A stretch of 35,261 nucleotides of DNA from Actinomadura logoneensis (GTDB lineage: Bacteria > Actinomycetota > Actinomycetes > Streptosporangiales > Streptosporangiaceae). Positions 1 to 8,837 of the stretch are shown one piece after another (position 1 is the first letter of the stretch; every line of letters starts with the position of its first letter). Under the pieces are notes generated by a model. It made no database searches. It saw nothing but the letters and a program-made list of their open reading frames with translations, and was not told the DNA's origin. A program made the translations under genes and the position numbers. The DNA lies in the NCBI RefSeq assembly GCF_003428695.1, contig NZ_QURH01000247.1:1-35261 (forward strand). Direction: 5' to 3'.

Positions 1-6
1 CGGGCA

Positions 7-36
7 CGCGCCCGGACGTCTCCGCGTCCGGGCGCG
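7..36 (-). terminator. GC-rich hairpin downstream of ahpE
   Basis: Positions 7-18 and 25-36 are perfect 12-bp inverted arms around a 6-nt loop. The hairpin lies about 60 nt past the ahpE stop on the minus strand. No T-tract follows, as is common for actinobacterial terminators, so the role is inferred from position. Confidence 0.55.
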
Positions 37-94
37 CGGCGGCGCGGCGTTCACCGCGCGTCCCGACCGCCGGACGGGTCCGGCGGGGCCGGGA

Positions 95-556
95 TCACAG
101 TGAGGCCAGGGCCTTGCGGTACTCGTCGAGGTCGCGCGCGTCGGGGATGGCGTTGACGACCTTCCAGCGGACGACGCCCTCCCGGTCGATGACGAACGTG
201 CCCCGGAGCGCGACGCCGCGCTCCTCGTCGAAGACCCCGTAGGCGCGGGCGACCTCGCCGTGCGGCCAGAAGTCCGCGAGCACGGGGAACTCGTACCCCT
301 CCTGCTCGGACCAGGCGCGCTGGGCGAACATCGAGTCGACCGAGACCGCCACCACCTGCGTCTCGTCGTCCCCGACGAGGGTGGGCAGCTCGTCCCTGAT
401 GGCGCACAGCTCACCGGTGCACACGCCGCTGAAGGCCAGGGGGAAGAACACCAGGACGACGTTCCTGCCGCCCCGGAAGTCCGAGAGCCGCACCGGGGTG
501 CCGTGCTGGTCCTTCAGCTCGAAGTCCGGTGCGACGCCGCCTACCTCGACCGCCAA
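95..556 (-). CDS. ahpE: AhpE-type thiol peroxiredoxin
   Basis: A 153-residue cytosolic peroxiredoxin that reduces hydroperoxides or peroxynitrite. M. tuberculosis AhpE has the same length and nearly the same core: residues 35-50 hold VFFPLAFSGVCTGEL, with the peroxidatic Cys at 46, followed later by DFWPHG and RGTFV. I start it at a TTG at 554-556, preceded by GGGAGAGG; the open frame extends upstream, but only this start matches the family N-terminus (EVGGVAPDFEL). A second Cys at 51, five residues after the first, stands where M. tuberculosis AhpE has Asp; that spacing is the resolving-Cys pattern of BCP/PrxQ enzymes. The next minus-strand gene upstream is DUF3052, the same neighbour as in mycobacteria, but a hairpin at 815-846 and a 313-nt gap suggest separate transcription. 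Confidence 0.93.
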   Translation of the reverse strand: MAVEVGGVAPDFELKDQHGTPVRLSDFRGGRNVVLVFFPLAFSGVCTGELCAIRDELPTLVGDDETQVVAVSVDSMFAQRAWSEQEGYEFPVLADFWPHGEVARAYGVFDEERGVALRGTFVIDREGVVRWKVVNAIPDARDLDEYRKALASL

Positions 557-602
557 TGCCTCTCCCGAGGATCGACCCGCCCGGAGGGGGCGGGATGCGT
601 TC

Positions 603-622
603 GTCCCCGCCTGTGCGGGGAC
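603..622 (-). other. Hairpin in the ahpE upstream gap (557-869, no gene)
   Basis: GTCCCCGC and GCGGGGAC form a perfect 8-bp stem with a 4-nt loop, about 47 nt upstream of the ahpE TTG. The 313-bp gap between ahpE and the DUF3052 gene holds this hairpin and the DUF3052 terminator at 815-846; open frames in it show no protein character. It may be a leader structure of ahpE. It looks superficially like a type I-E CRISPR repeat core but is solitary. Confidence 0.4.
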
Positions 623-814
623 CCGACGCGCCCAGTCTGCCACGGGCCCGGCCCACCGCCGGGCCCACAAGCGGACACAGGAGAGGAAGCGGACACTGGC
701 ACGGACGCCGCACAGGTGCGGAGCCCGCCAGGCCAGGACGCGCAGCGCGTGGGCCGCACAGGCACCGCGCCCGGCGGGCCGCGATGCGATCCCATGGACG
801 GCAGGGATGCGTAG

Positions 815-846
815 CCCACCGGCCGCGGGGTCGCGGAGCCGGTGGG
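815..846 (-). terminator. Terminator hairpin of the DUF3052 gene
   Basis: CCCACCGGC (815-823) pairs perfectly with GCCGGTGGG (838-846). The loop contains a nested CGCG/CGCG pairing. It sits 24 nt beyond the DUF3052 stop codon on the minus strand, the expected place for an intrinsic terminator, though no U-tract is present. Confidence 0.65.
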
Positions 847-869
847 CCGCACGGACGCTCGGTCGGGCG

Positions 870-1298
870 TCAGCGCCCCTTCGGGGGGACGAGCTTGGTG
901 CCGGACCATTCGGCCGCCGCGGAGACGCTCTTGGACTGCGTCATCCCGGCGGAGGAGGCGGCTTCGTCGATGTCGCTCGGCTCGACGTGGCCCTCCCGCC
1001 CCGCCTTGGGGGTGAGCAGCCAGACCACGCCGCCGTCGGCCAGCGAGACGAGGGTGTCGGAGAGCGCGTCGAACAGCTCGCCGTCATCCTCGCGCCACCA
1101 CAGCAGGACGGCGTCGACGACCTCCTCGAAGTCCTCGTCGACGAGCTCGCCGCCGGTGACGCTCTCGATGCTCTCGCGGAGCCCCTCGTCGGCGTCCTCC
1201 TCGTCGTAGCCGATCTCCAGGACCACCTGGTCCGGCTTGAATCCGAGCCGTTCGGCCAGGCTGTGCTCAGACTGCGCCTGACCAGCGGTCGCGCTCAC
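870..1298 (-). CDS. DUF3052 family protein
   Basis: A 142-residue acidic cytosolic protein of unknown function from the actinobacterial DUF3052 family, which neighbours ahpE and aceE in mycobacteria (Rv2239c). Recognisable segments are LAERLGFKPDQVVLEIGYD near residue 15, a WLLTPKAGREGHVEP block near residue 95 and a C-terminal SAAAEWSGTKLV. The GTG start at 1296-1298 is set by GGGAGG seven nt upstream; the frame continues further upstream without a ribosome binding site. No catalytic motif is visible, and function is unknown. Confidence 0.88.
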   Translation of the reverse strand: MSATAGQAQSEHSLAERLGFKPDQVVLEIGYDEEDADEGLRESIESVTGGELVDEDFEEVVDAVLLWWREDDGELFDALSDTLVSLADGGVVWLLTPKAGREGHVEPSDIDEAASSAGMTQSKSVSAAAEWSGTKLVPPKGR

Positions 1299-1503
1299 GA
1301 AAGTCCTCCCATGGTCGATAGTCCGTGCCGAGCGGTCCGGTCCGCCCCGGTGACGGCCCGTCCCCGCTCCGCGCGGGTTTTGCGGGACAGTCCACACAAG
1401 TGGAGGCCCCTCGCGCAAGTGTCTTCCCGGCATTTGGTGGCCTCATTGGCCGATTCGCGCCGGACGTCGTGACGGAACACCCACCGAGCGTAACAACCCA
1501 CGC

Positions 1504-1911
1504 TCATCCCGCAAGGAAGGACAACCGTACCTGCCGGTCCGGGTTGTCCACGTTGAGGTCGACGAGGGCCACCGACTGCCAGGTGCCCAGTTGGAGCCGT
1601 CCGCCCAGCACGGGCAGTGTCGCGTACGGCGGCACCAGGGCCGGCATGACGTGCGACCGGCCGTGGCCGCGCGAGCCGTGTGCGTGCCGCCAGCGGTCGT
1701 CCGCGGGCAGCAGGTCGGCGAGCGCGGCCAGCAGGTCGTCGTCGCTGCCCGCCCCCAGTTCGAGGATCGCCACTCCCGCCGTCGCGTGCGGGACGAAGAC
1801 GTGCAGCAGCCCGTCCCCGCCCTGCTCGGCGGCGAAGCGGGCGCACTCCTGCGTGATGTCCTGGACCACCTCGGTGTTCCCTGTGGTCACCCGGACCACG
1901 GTGCTTTCCAT
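1504..1911 (-). CDS. YjbQ / UPF0047 family protein
   Basis: A 135-residue protein of the YjbQ (UPF0047) family. Members are small trimeric proteins; some E. coli-type members have weak thiamine-phosphate synthase activity, so annotations call it secondary thiamine-phosphate synthase, but the physiological role is unsettled. Family marks are [20 protein letters not shown] (residues 41-60), a His-rich [12 protein letters not shown] near 76-87 that probably binds metal, and [17 protein letters not shown] near 104-120. The ATG at 1909-1911 follows an AGGGGC purine stretch. It lies between the DUF3052 and DUF1918 genes on the same strand, about 185-205 bp from each, so it probably has its own promoter. 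A weak 6-bp hairpin (1486-1491/1500-1505) overlaps the stop and may end transcription. Confidence 0.88.
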   Translation of the reverse strand: MESTVVRVTTGNTEVVQDITQECARFAAEQGGDGLLHVFVPHATAGVAILELGAGSDDDLLAALADLLPADDRWRHAHGSRGHGRSHVMPALVPPYATLPVLGGRLQLGTWQSVALVDLNVDNPDRQVRLSFLAG

Positions 1912-2019
1912 AGCCCCTGTCTACCAGGATCGGCGGCCGGTCAATCACCGTCCCGGGCCCGGCCGCGCTCGGCAGAAGGGGAACGGGGCGGTTCGGAACG
2001 GGACCGCCTGCAAGCAGAC

Positions 2020-2034
2020 GTTCCACAATGGAAC
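2020..2034. promoter_or_regulatory. Inverted repeat upstream of the yjbQ-like gene
   Basis: GTTCCA and TGGAAC flank a CAA spacer, a perfect 6-bp dyad about 110 bp upstream of the yjbQ-like start. A similar half-site pair, GTTCGGAAC, lies at 1991-1999. The surrounding tract (2010-2055) is AT-richer than its neighbours. This could be an operator or a promoter region; the binding protein is unknown. Confidence 0.35.
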
Positions 2035-2095
2035 AGTCCATATAAGGACGGTCCGGAACTGGGCGCGCGACGTCGGCCATGCCGTCCCTCGTCCC

Positions 2096-2284
2096 TCAAT
2101 GCGGCACGGGTTCGACGAAGGCGTCCGGCCCCGGGTAGACGAGGACCGTACGTCCGTCATTGAAGCGGACGAGGTACGGCGGATGGCCGTCCTCGCCGCG
2201 CACCTCGATGATCTCCCCGTCCGCCTCGGTCACGCCGACGACGTTGCGGTGGACGTGCAGATGGTCTCCGACCATGGCGTTCAT
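2096..2284 (-). CDS. DUF1918 domain protein
   Basis: A 62-residue small protein matching DUF1918, an SH3-like barrel family found mostly in actinobacteria. The core is GDHLHVH near residues 5-11, then [19 protein letters not shown] and [12 protein letters not shown]. The ATG at 2282-2284 has GGAGGA four nt upstream, which rules out the longer open frame. It is divergent from aceE across a 615-bp region rich in repeats. Function is unknown; no partner is evident. Confidence 0.88.
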   Translation of the reverse strand: MNAMVGDHLHVHRNVVGVTEADGEIIEVRGEDGHPPYLVRFNDGRTVLVYPGPDAFVEPVPH

Positions 2285-2424
2285 CGGTTCCTCCGGACTT
2301 GCACGAGGCGGCGCCGGGCGCGGACCGTCCGCCACCCGGGCACGGCGTCTCCCTCCCACCCTGGTACCCGATCGAGCCCGCCACCAGAGGTCCGGCGGAG
2401 CACTTCGGCGGGTTTTACGGTGCT

Positions 2425-2449
2425 CAGCCATTTAGCAGACCAAATGCTG
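2425..2449. promoter_or_regulatory. Imperfect dyad in the aceE/DUF1918 promoter region
   Basis: CAGCCATTT (2425-2433) and AAATGCTG (2442-2449) are inverted arms with one bulged base and an 8-nt spacer, in the AT-rich part of an otherwise very GC-rich gap. This is where an operator between two divergent genes would be expected. The regulator is not identified. Confidence 0.35.
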
Positions 2450-2610
2450 GGGAAGGTGGCTTTCTGTGGGGGTTACGCCCATGGCCGCGGCGACCAGACT
2501 GATTACCGGTTGGTAGAGATGCGATGGCCCCGCGGAACGGCGACGATGGATCGACGGCCGAGACGGCGGAGACGGCGGAGCGGCCTTCACCACGCCGTTC
2601 ACCCGTCCGC

Positions 2611-2782
2611 CACCGGCCGGGCCGGTCGGATGCCGACCGGCCCGGCCGCGGAGCACGGCCCGACCGCAGGGCGCCGCCGCGGAACACGACCGACGACACC
2701 GGCCGGGCCGGTCGGATGCCGACCGGCCCGGCCGCGGAGCACGGCCCGACCGCAGGGCGCCGCCGCGGAACACGACCGACGA
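2611..2782 (+). repeat. Perfect 86-bp tandem duplication with embedded 16-bp hairpins
   Basis: Copies 2611-2696 and 2697-2782 are identical in all 86 positions. Each contains a perfect 16-bp inverted repeat with a 3-nt ATG loop, at 2614-2648 and 2700-2734. A degraded third copy of the right half follows at about 2784-2815. The pair lies 118-289 nt upstream of the aceE start, in what is probably its transcribed leader. The absence of any mismatch means recent duplication or selection. Confidence 0.9.
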
Positions 2783-2838
2783 CCGCGGTGCACCCACCGC
2801 GGAGCCCGACCGCACAGAAACCGCACAGAAGAAGAAGC

Positions 2839-2894
2839 GCAGCCGAACAGCAGAACCGCAGCCGAACGCAGAACCGCAGCCGAACGCAGAGGGG
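2839..2894 (+). repeat. 18-bp tandem repeat ending at the aceE ribosome binding site
   Basis: Three copies of GCAGCCGAACGCAGAACC (2839-2857 with one extra base, 2858-2875, 2876-2894 with a changed end). The last copy runs into GAGGGG, the aceE Shine-Dalgarno sequence. It is A-rich and C-rich and poorly structured compared with the hairpins before it. Confidence 0.8.
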
Positions 2895-2899
2895 ACCCC

Positions 2900-5674
<2,775 letters not shown>

Positions 5675-5730
5675 CCTTCCCGCGTCCCCGCGGCCTCCGC
5701 GCTGCGCGGCGCGCGGTGCAGTGCGGTGGC

Positions 5731-5775
5731 GCTGCGCAGTGCGGCGCTGCGCAGTGCGGTGCTGCGCAGTGCGGT
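5731..5775. repeat. 15-bp tandem repeat downstream of aceE
   Basis: Three perfect or near-perfect copies of GCTGCGCAGTGCGGT (5731-5745, 5746-5760, 5761-5775), flanked by partial copies from about 5700 to 5785. It begins 26 nt after the aceE stop. The 458-bp gap 5675-6132 has no gene: it holds this array, the terminator at 5865-5919 and the 28-bp repeats at 6050-6132. Confidence 0.85.
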
Positions 5776-5864
5776 GCGGTGCGGTCCGGAAGCCACGGCG
5801 CCGCTTCGTGCGGCGATCGGCGGCGGACGGCACGTCCCTGAGGGGCGGGTTGGCTGACGAACAC

Positions 5865-5919
5865 GGAAGGCCCCGGAGCCGAGACCCGCAGACGCGGGTC
5901 AGGGTTCCGGGGCCTTTCC
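5865..5919. terminator. Long compound hairpin terminator after aceE
   Basis: GGAAGGCCCCGGA (5865-5877) pairs with TCCGGGGCCTTTCC (5906-5919) with one bulge. Inside, GACCCGC and GCGGGTC form a second stem. A short T-run lies in the right arm. It sits between aceE (plus) and the VOC gene (minus), so it could end transcription from both sides. Confidence 0.75.
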
Positions 5920-6049
5920 GCGTCTCCGGCAGGACGGCCCGGCACGGCACGCGCGTCCAGGGACGCCGTGGCGAGGCGGGGCGACCACCGGCCGACGCGT
6001 CGGCCGCTCGACCGCCGTCCAACGGACGACGACGCAGCGACCGGCTTTG

Positions 6050-6132
6050 TCAGGGGATCAAGGAACGCGTGCCGGCTCAGCGGATCCGGGACACGCGTGC
6101 GGGATCAGGGGACCCGGGGCACGTGTGCGGGG
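6050..6132. repeat. Degenerate 28-bp repeat abutting the VOC stop codon
   Basis: Three units (6050-6076, 6077-6104, 6105-6132), each starting TCAG.GGA and containing ACGCGTG or ACGTGTG. The next unit start, TCAGGCGG, is the reverse complement of the VOC gene stop codon and its context, as if the array had grown out of the gene end. Confidence 0.7.
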
Positions 6133-6510
6133 TCAGGCGGCCGGCGGGGAGAAGACGCCGAAGTGGTGCCCGGCGCTGTCCTGGAGCTGGGCCACGGTCA
6201 GCCCGGCCGGGGTGGTCGTCGGCGGGACGACCACCTTGCCGCCGAGCTCCTCGGCGCGGGCCACCGTCTCGGCCACGTCCCGGACCACCACGTAGAAGAT
6301 CGCGTAGTCCGGGTGGTGGCCGTCCGACACCCGGATGCCGCCGGACGGACCGTCCGCGCCCGGCGCGGTGACCTCGTGGTACTTCAGCTCACCGGACTCG
6401 TCGATCTTGAACGTCCAGTCGAACAGCTCGCCGTAGAACCGCTCGGTCTCGGCCGGCCGCCCGGTACCGATCTCGAACCAGCCCACGGAGTTGAACGGCG
6501 CGTCGGCCAT
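6133..6510 (-). CDS. VOC-fold (glyoxalase/bleomycin-resistance-like) protein
   Basis: A 125-residue single-module vicinal-oxygen-chelate protein. It shows the usual pattern: GWFEIGTGRPAETERFYGELFDW at residues 10-32, a middle strand YAIFYVVVRDVAETVARAEELGGKV near 70-93, and QDSAGHHFGVF at the end. Such proteins bind a metal or small ligand; substrate cannot be read from the sequence. AGGGAGCG precedes the ATG. It follows the WYL-type regulator gene on the same strand with a 139-bp gap, an arrangement often seen when a YafY-like regulator controls a small detoxification gene; co-regulation is inference. Confidence 0.85.
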   Translation of the reverse strand: MADAPFNSVGWFEIGTGRPAETERFYGELFDWTFKIDESGELKYHEVTAPGADGPSGGIRVSDGHHPDYAIFYVVVRDVAETVARAEELGGKVVVPPTTTPAGLTVAQLQDSAGHHFGVFSPPAA

Positions 6511-6599
6511 GGGTCGCTCCCTCTCTCTTCGGCTCGTCGTCGTGGTGCGTCGTGCTTCGGAGAGAGGTTCGCGCGGCCCCGCGACAGCCCCCTGTCGGT

Positions 6600-6641
6600 G
6601 TTTCCGGACGTTCTCAGGCGGGTTCCGGACGTCCTCAGCCG
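6600..6641. repeat. 21-bp repeat after the WYL regulator gene
   Basis: Two copies of a GTTCCGGACGT.CTCAG-type unit (6600-6620, 6621-6641), with a weaker third copy reaching the regulator's stop codon at 6650. Same behaviour as the 28-bp array beside the VOC gene. Confidence 0.6.
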
Positions 6642-6649
6642 AGTCGAGC

Positions 6650-7360
6650 TCAGGCGAGTTCGAGCACCCTCGTCCGGATCTCCCTCGGCGGCTCGCCGAG
6701 GGAGTCCCAGGAGCGTTCGGGGGCGATCTCGTCCAGCGGGACGGCGTGCAGGAGCCGGTCGAGGCGGAAGACCCGGCACTCGTCGCGCAGCCGGCACCAC
6801 GCGAGCAGGTACCAGCCGCGGTCGGCGACGCTGAACGCCTGCGGCTCGACGTCCCGCTCGGTCTCGCGGCCGTACCGGTCGACGTAGGTGATCCGGACGA
6901 CGCGGCGGGCGAGCATCGCCTCCTCCAGCACCGCGTCCCGGGCCGGGCGCGCGACCGCCTCGTCCTGCTGCGGGACGTGGAAGCGGATCCGGGACGCCAG
7001 GGCGCGGGCGGCGTCGTTGTCCGCCTCCGGCATCACCGACAGGACCTTGTTCAGCGCCGTCCGCGCGGCCCGGGCGTACAGGGAGTCCCCGGCCCGCCCG
7101 AGGCAGATCGCCAGCGCCACGGCCTCGCTCGCGGTGAAGTTGACCGGCGGCAGCGTGCGCTCCTTGTCGAGCGTGTACCCGCCGCCCCGGCCGACGTCGG
7201 CGTAGATCGGCACGCCCGCCTGCTGCAGCGCGCCGATGTCGCGCTCGATCGTCCGGACGCTCACCTCGTAGAGTCCGGCCAGCTCGCGGGCGCTGCGACG
7301 ACGCGGTGCGCTGGCCCGCAGCTCTTCGACGAGCGCGTACAAGCGGTCAGTGCGGTTCAC
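6650..7360 (-). CDS. YafY-like transcriptional regulator (HTH_11 + WYL domain)
   Basis: A 236-residue DNA-binding regulator. Residues 1-55 are an HTH_11 winged helix (RTDRLYALVEELRA, SARELAGLYEVSVRTIERDIGALQQAG), followed by GVPIYADVGRGGGYTLD, the hallmark of the YafY family. Residues about 130-225 form a WYL domain (RRVVRITYVDRYGRETERDVEPQAF, GWYLLAWCRLRDECRVFRLDRL). WYL domains bind small ligands or nucleic acids and switch the HTH. The GTG at 7358-7360 gives the family N-terminus; an in-frame ATG at 7396 is an alternative. The VOC gene downstream is the likely target. It is somewhat shorter than full YafY proteins of about 310-330 aa. Confidence 0.88.
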   Translation of the reverse strand: MNRTDRLYALVEELRASAPRRRSARELAGLYEVSVRTIERDIGALQQAGVPIYADVGRGGGYTLDKERTLPPVNFTASEAVALAICLGRAGDSLYARAARTALNKVLSVMPEADNDAARALASRIRFHVPQQDEAVARPARDAVLEEAMLARRVVRITYVDRYGRETERDVEPQAFSVADRGWYLLAWCRLRDECRVFRLDRLLHAVPLDEIAPERSWDSLGEPPREIRTRVLELA

Positions 7361-7504
7361 TCCGCCGACCGTACGCGGCCCCACCGACAAAACCATGCCG
7401 CCCTCGACCGCGACCCACCACCGCGGCCTGCGCGACGTCGTCCGCCACCTCCGAACCTCAACGCACCGCGTGCCCGCCCCCACGCGCCCTCGGGCTCCGG
7501 CGGG

Positions 7505-7588
7505 CACCGCGGCTCAGCGACACCGCGGCCCAGCAGGCACCGCGGCCCAGCAGGCACCGCGCCCCAGCAGGCACCGCAGGGCAGGGCG
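7505..7588. repeat. 17-bp tandem repeat in the WYL-PHP gap
   Basis: CACCGCGGCCCAGCAGG units start at 7505, 7521, 7538, 7555 and 7572. The 16-17 bp spacing is not a multiple of three, so the array is non-coding. It ends 10 bp before the stop codon of the minus-strand PHP gene. The rest of the 7361-7597 gap contains nothing recognisable. Confidence 0.85.
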
Positions 7589-7597
7589 CGCGCCGGG

Positions 7598-8626
7598 TCA
7601 GCGGGAGCTGCGGGTCCAGGCGAGGAGGTCTTCGGCGGAGCGGGTGTTGACGACGCGGTCGGCGGTGATGCCGCAGCGTGCGGCGCGGTCGCAGCCGTTG
7701 GGCTGCCAGTCGAGCTGACCGGGGGCGTGGGCGTCGGAGTCGATGGAGAACACGCACCCCGCCTCGACCGCGAGCCGGAGCAGGCGCTTGGGCGGGTCGA
7801 GCCGCTCCGGGCGCGAGTTGATCTCCACGGCGACGTCGTAGGCGGCACAGGCGTCGAACACCAGCCGGGCGTCGAACTCCGACTCCGGACGCAGCCCGCC
7901 GCGTCGTCCGCCCGCCTTCACGATCCGTCCCGTGGCATGGCCGAGCACATTGACCCGCGGATTCGCGACGGCCTTCACCATGCGCTCGGTCATCGGGACG
8001 CGCTCCATCCGCAGCTTCGAGTGGACGCTCGCGACCACCACGTCGAGGCGGTCGAGCAGGTCGGGGTCCTGGTCGAGGGAGCCGTCCTCGAGGATGTCCA
8101 CCTCGATGCCGGTGAGGATCCGGAACGGCGCGAGCTCGTCGTTCAGCTCGGCGACGACGTCGAGCTGGCGGCGCAGCCGGTCGGCCGTCAGTCCGTTCGC
8201 GACGGTCAGCCGGGGCGAGTGGTCGGTGAGCGCCATGTACTCGTGCCCGAGGGAGATCGCGGCCTCGGCCATCTCGCGGATCGGCGAGCCGCCGTCCGAC
8301 CAGTCCGAGTGCAGGTGCAGGTCGCCCTTCAGCGCGGCCCGCAGCCGGGAGGCGGCCTCGCCCACGGGCTCGCCCTCGGTCGCCTCCAGCCGCCGCAGGT
8401 AGACGGGCGTCTCGCCGCGCAGGGCCTCGGCGATGACCAGCGCCGTCACCTTGCCGATGCCCGGCAGATCGCCGAGGGTGCCCTGGTCGGCGCGGGCCGC
8501 CAGCTCCTCCGCGGACATCCCGTCCACCAGGGCGGCGGCCTTCCGGAAGGCGCGCACGCGGAACGTCGGTTCCTGCGCGCGTTCCAGCAGGAAGGCGATC
8601 CGCCGCAGTGCCTCAGCAGGCTCCAT
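7598..8626 (-). CDS. HhH-PHP domain protein (PolX-like phosphoesterase)
   Basis: A 342-residue protein combining a DNA-polymerase-beta-type helix-hairpin-helix N-terminus with a PHP metal-dependent phosphoesterase domain. Residues 1-80 hold the HhH segment (LGDLPGIGKVTALVIAEAL at 51-69). The PHP metal ligands are in GDLHLHSDWSDG (HLH at 104-106), LTDHS, GIEVDIL, ASVHSK, LGHATGR, VEINSRPERLDPP and DSDAHAPGQL. PolX enzymes have a polymerase core between these parts; it is missing here, so repair polymerisation is unlikely and a nuclease or phosphatase role is more plausible. AAGG stands only 2 nt before the ATG, and a TAGATT -10-like box on the minus strand lies 8 nt upstream, so the mRNA may be nearly leaderless. 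Divergent from the two-component operon. Confidence 0.88.
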   Translation of the reverse strand: MEPAEALRRIAFLLERAQEPTFRVRAFRKAAALVDGMSAEELAARADQGTLGDLPGIGKVTALVIAEALRGETPVYLRRLEATEGEPVGEAASRLRAALKGDLHLHSDWSDGGSPIREMAEAAISLGHEYMALTDHSPRLTVANGLTADRLRRQLDVVAELNDELAPFRILTGIEVDILEDGSLDQDPDLLDRLDVVVASVHSKLRMERVPMTERMVKAVANPRVNVLGHATGRIVKAGGRRGGLRPESEFDARLVFDACAAYDVAVEINSRPERLDPPKRLLRLAVEAGCVFSIDSDAHAPGQLDWQPNGCDRAARCGITADRVVNTRSAEDLLAWTRSSR

Positions 8627-8760
8627 ACCTTGGAATCTAGCCCGCCCGCCCTTCTCCGAACCCCACGTCCGCGCCCGCGCCGTCCGTCCGGCCGCCCGGC
8701 CGCCCGGCCGCCCGCACCAGATGGGACGGCCGGCCTCCGCATCCACGCGCAACGGTGGCC

Positions 8761-8830
8761 GTAGCACCTGGGTATGACGTGAGAGTCGCACCGCAGTGGC
8801 ATCCGGTCGTGGTCCCGGCTTCTCTAACCT
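8761..8830 (+). promoter_or_regulatory. Promoter module of the two-component operon
   Basis: Contains GTAGCACCTGGGT (8761-8773), CGCACCGC ending at 8794, ATCCG at 8801 and a -10-like TAACCT at 8825-8830, 8 nt before the kinase ATG (leaderless). The same elements with the same spacings occur at 11068-11139 before the secreted hydrolase gene. The conserved upstream block at about -77 to -44 is where an activating response regulator would bind. Confidence 0.6.
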
Positions 8831-8837
8831 TGGGGCC

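Larger units (their letters stand above)
2285..2899. other. 615-bp divergent region and aceE leader
   Basis: No gene is supported here. From left to right it holds an AT-richer stretch (about 2410-2520) that probably contains the promoters of the DUF1918 gene and aceE, an imperfect dyad (2425-2449), a short GACGGCGGA-type repeat (about 2560-2585), the 86-bp tandem duplication (2611-2782), and an 18-bp repeat running up to the aceE ribosome binding site. If aceE starts near 2500, its mRNA has a leader of about 400 nt containing two strong hairpins. Confidence 0.6.

Noticed and set aside
603-622. CRISPR type I-E-like repeat core (GTCCCCGC-N4-GCGGGGAC)
   Set aside because: Only one copy, with no second repeat at spacer distance and no cas gene in the window. 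It is better read as a leader hairpin.
1325-2899. N-terminal extension of the aceE frame
   Set aside because: The frame is open by chance through two minus-strand genes and the repeats. The known AceE N-terminus and a ribosome binding site are at 2900.
5675-6132. tRNA or small RNA gene in the gap after aceE
   Set aside because: The strong fold at 5865-5919 is a plain terminator. No cloverleaf or conserved loop bases could be found.
7361-7597. Short reading frames in the WYL-PHP gap
   Set aside because: The 17-bp repeat is not a codon multiple and shifts frame at each unit.
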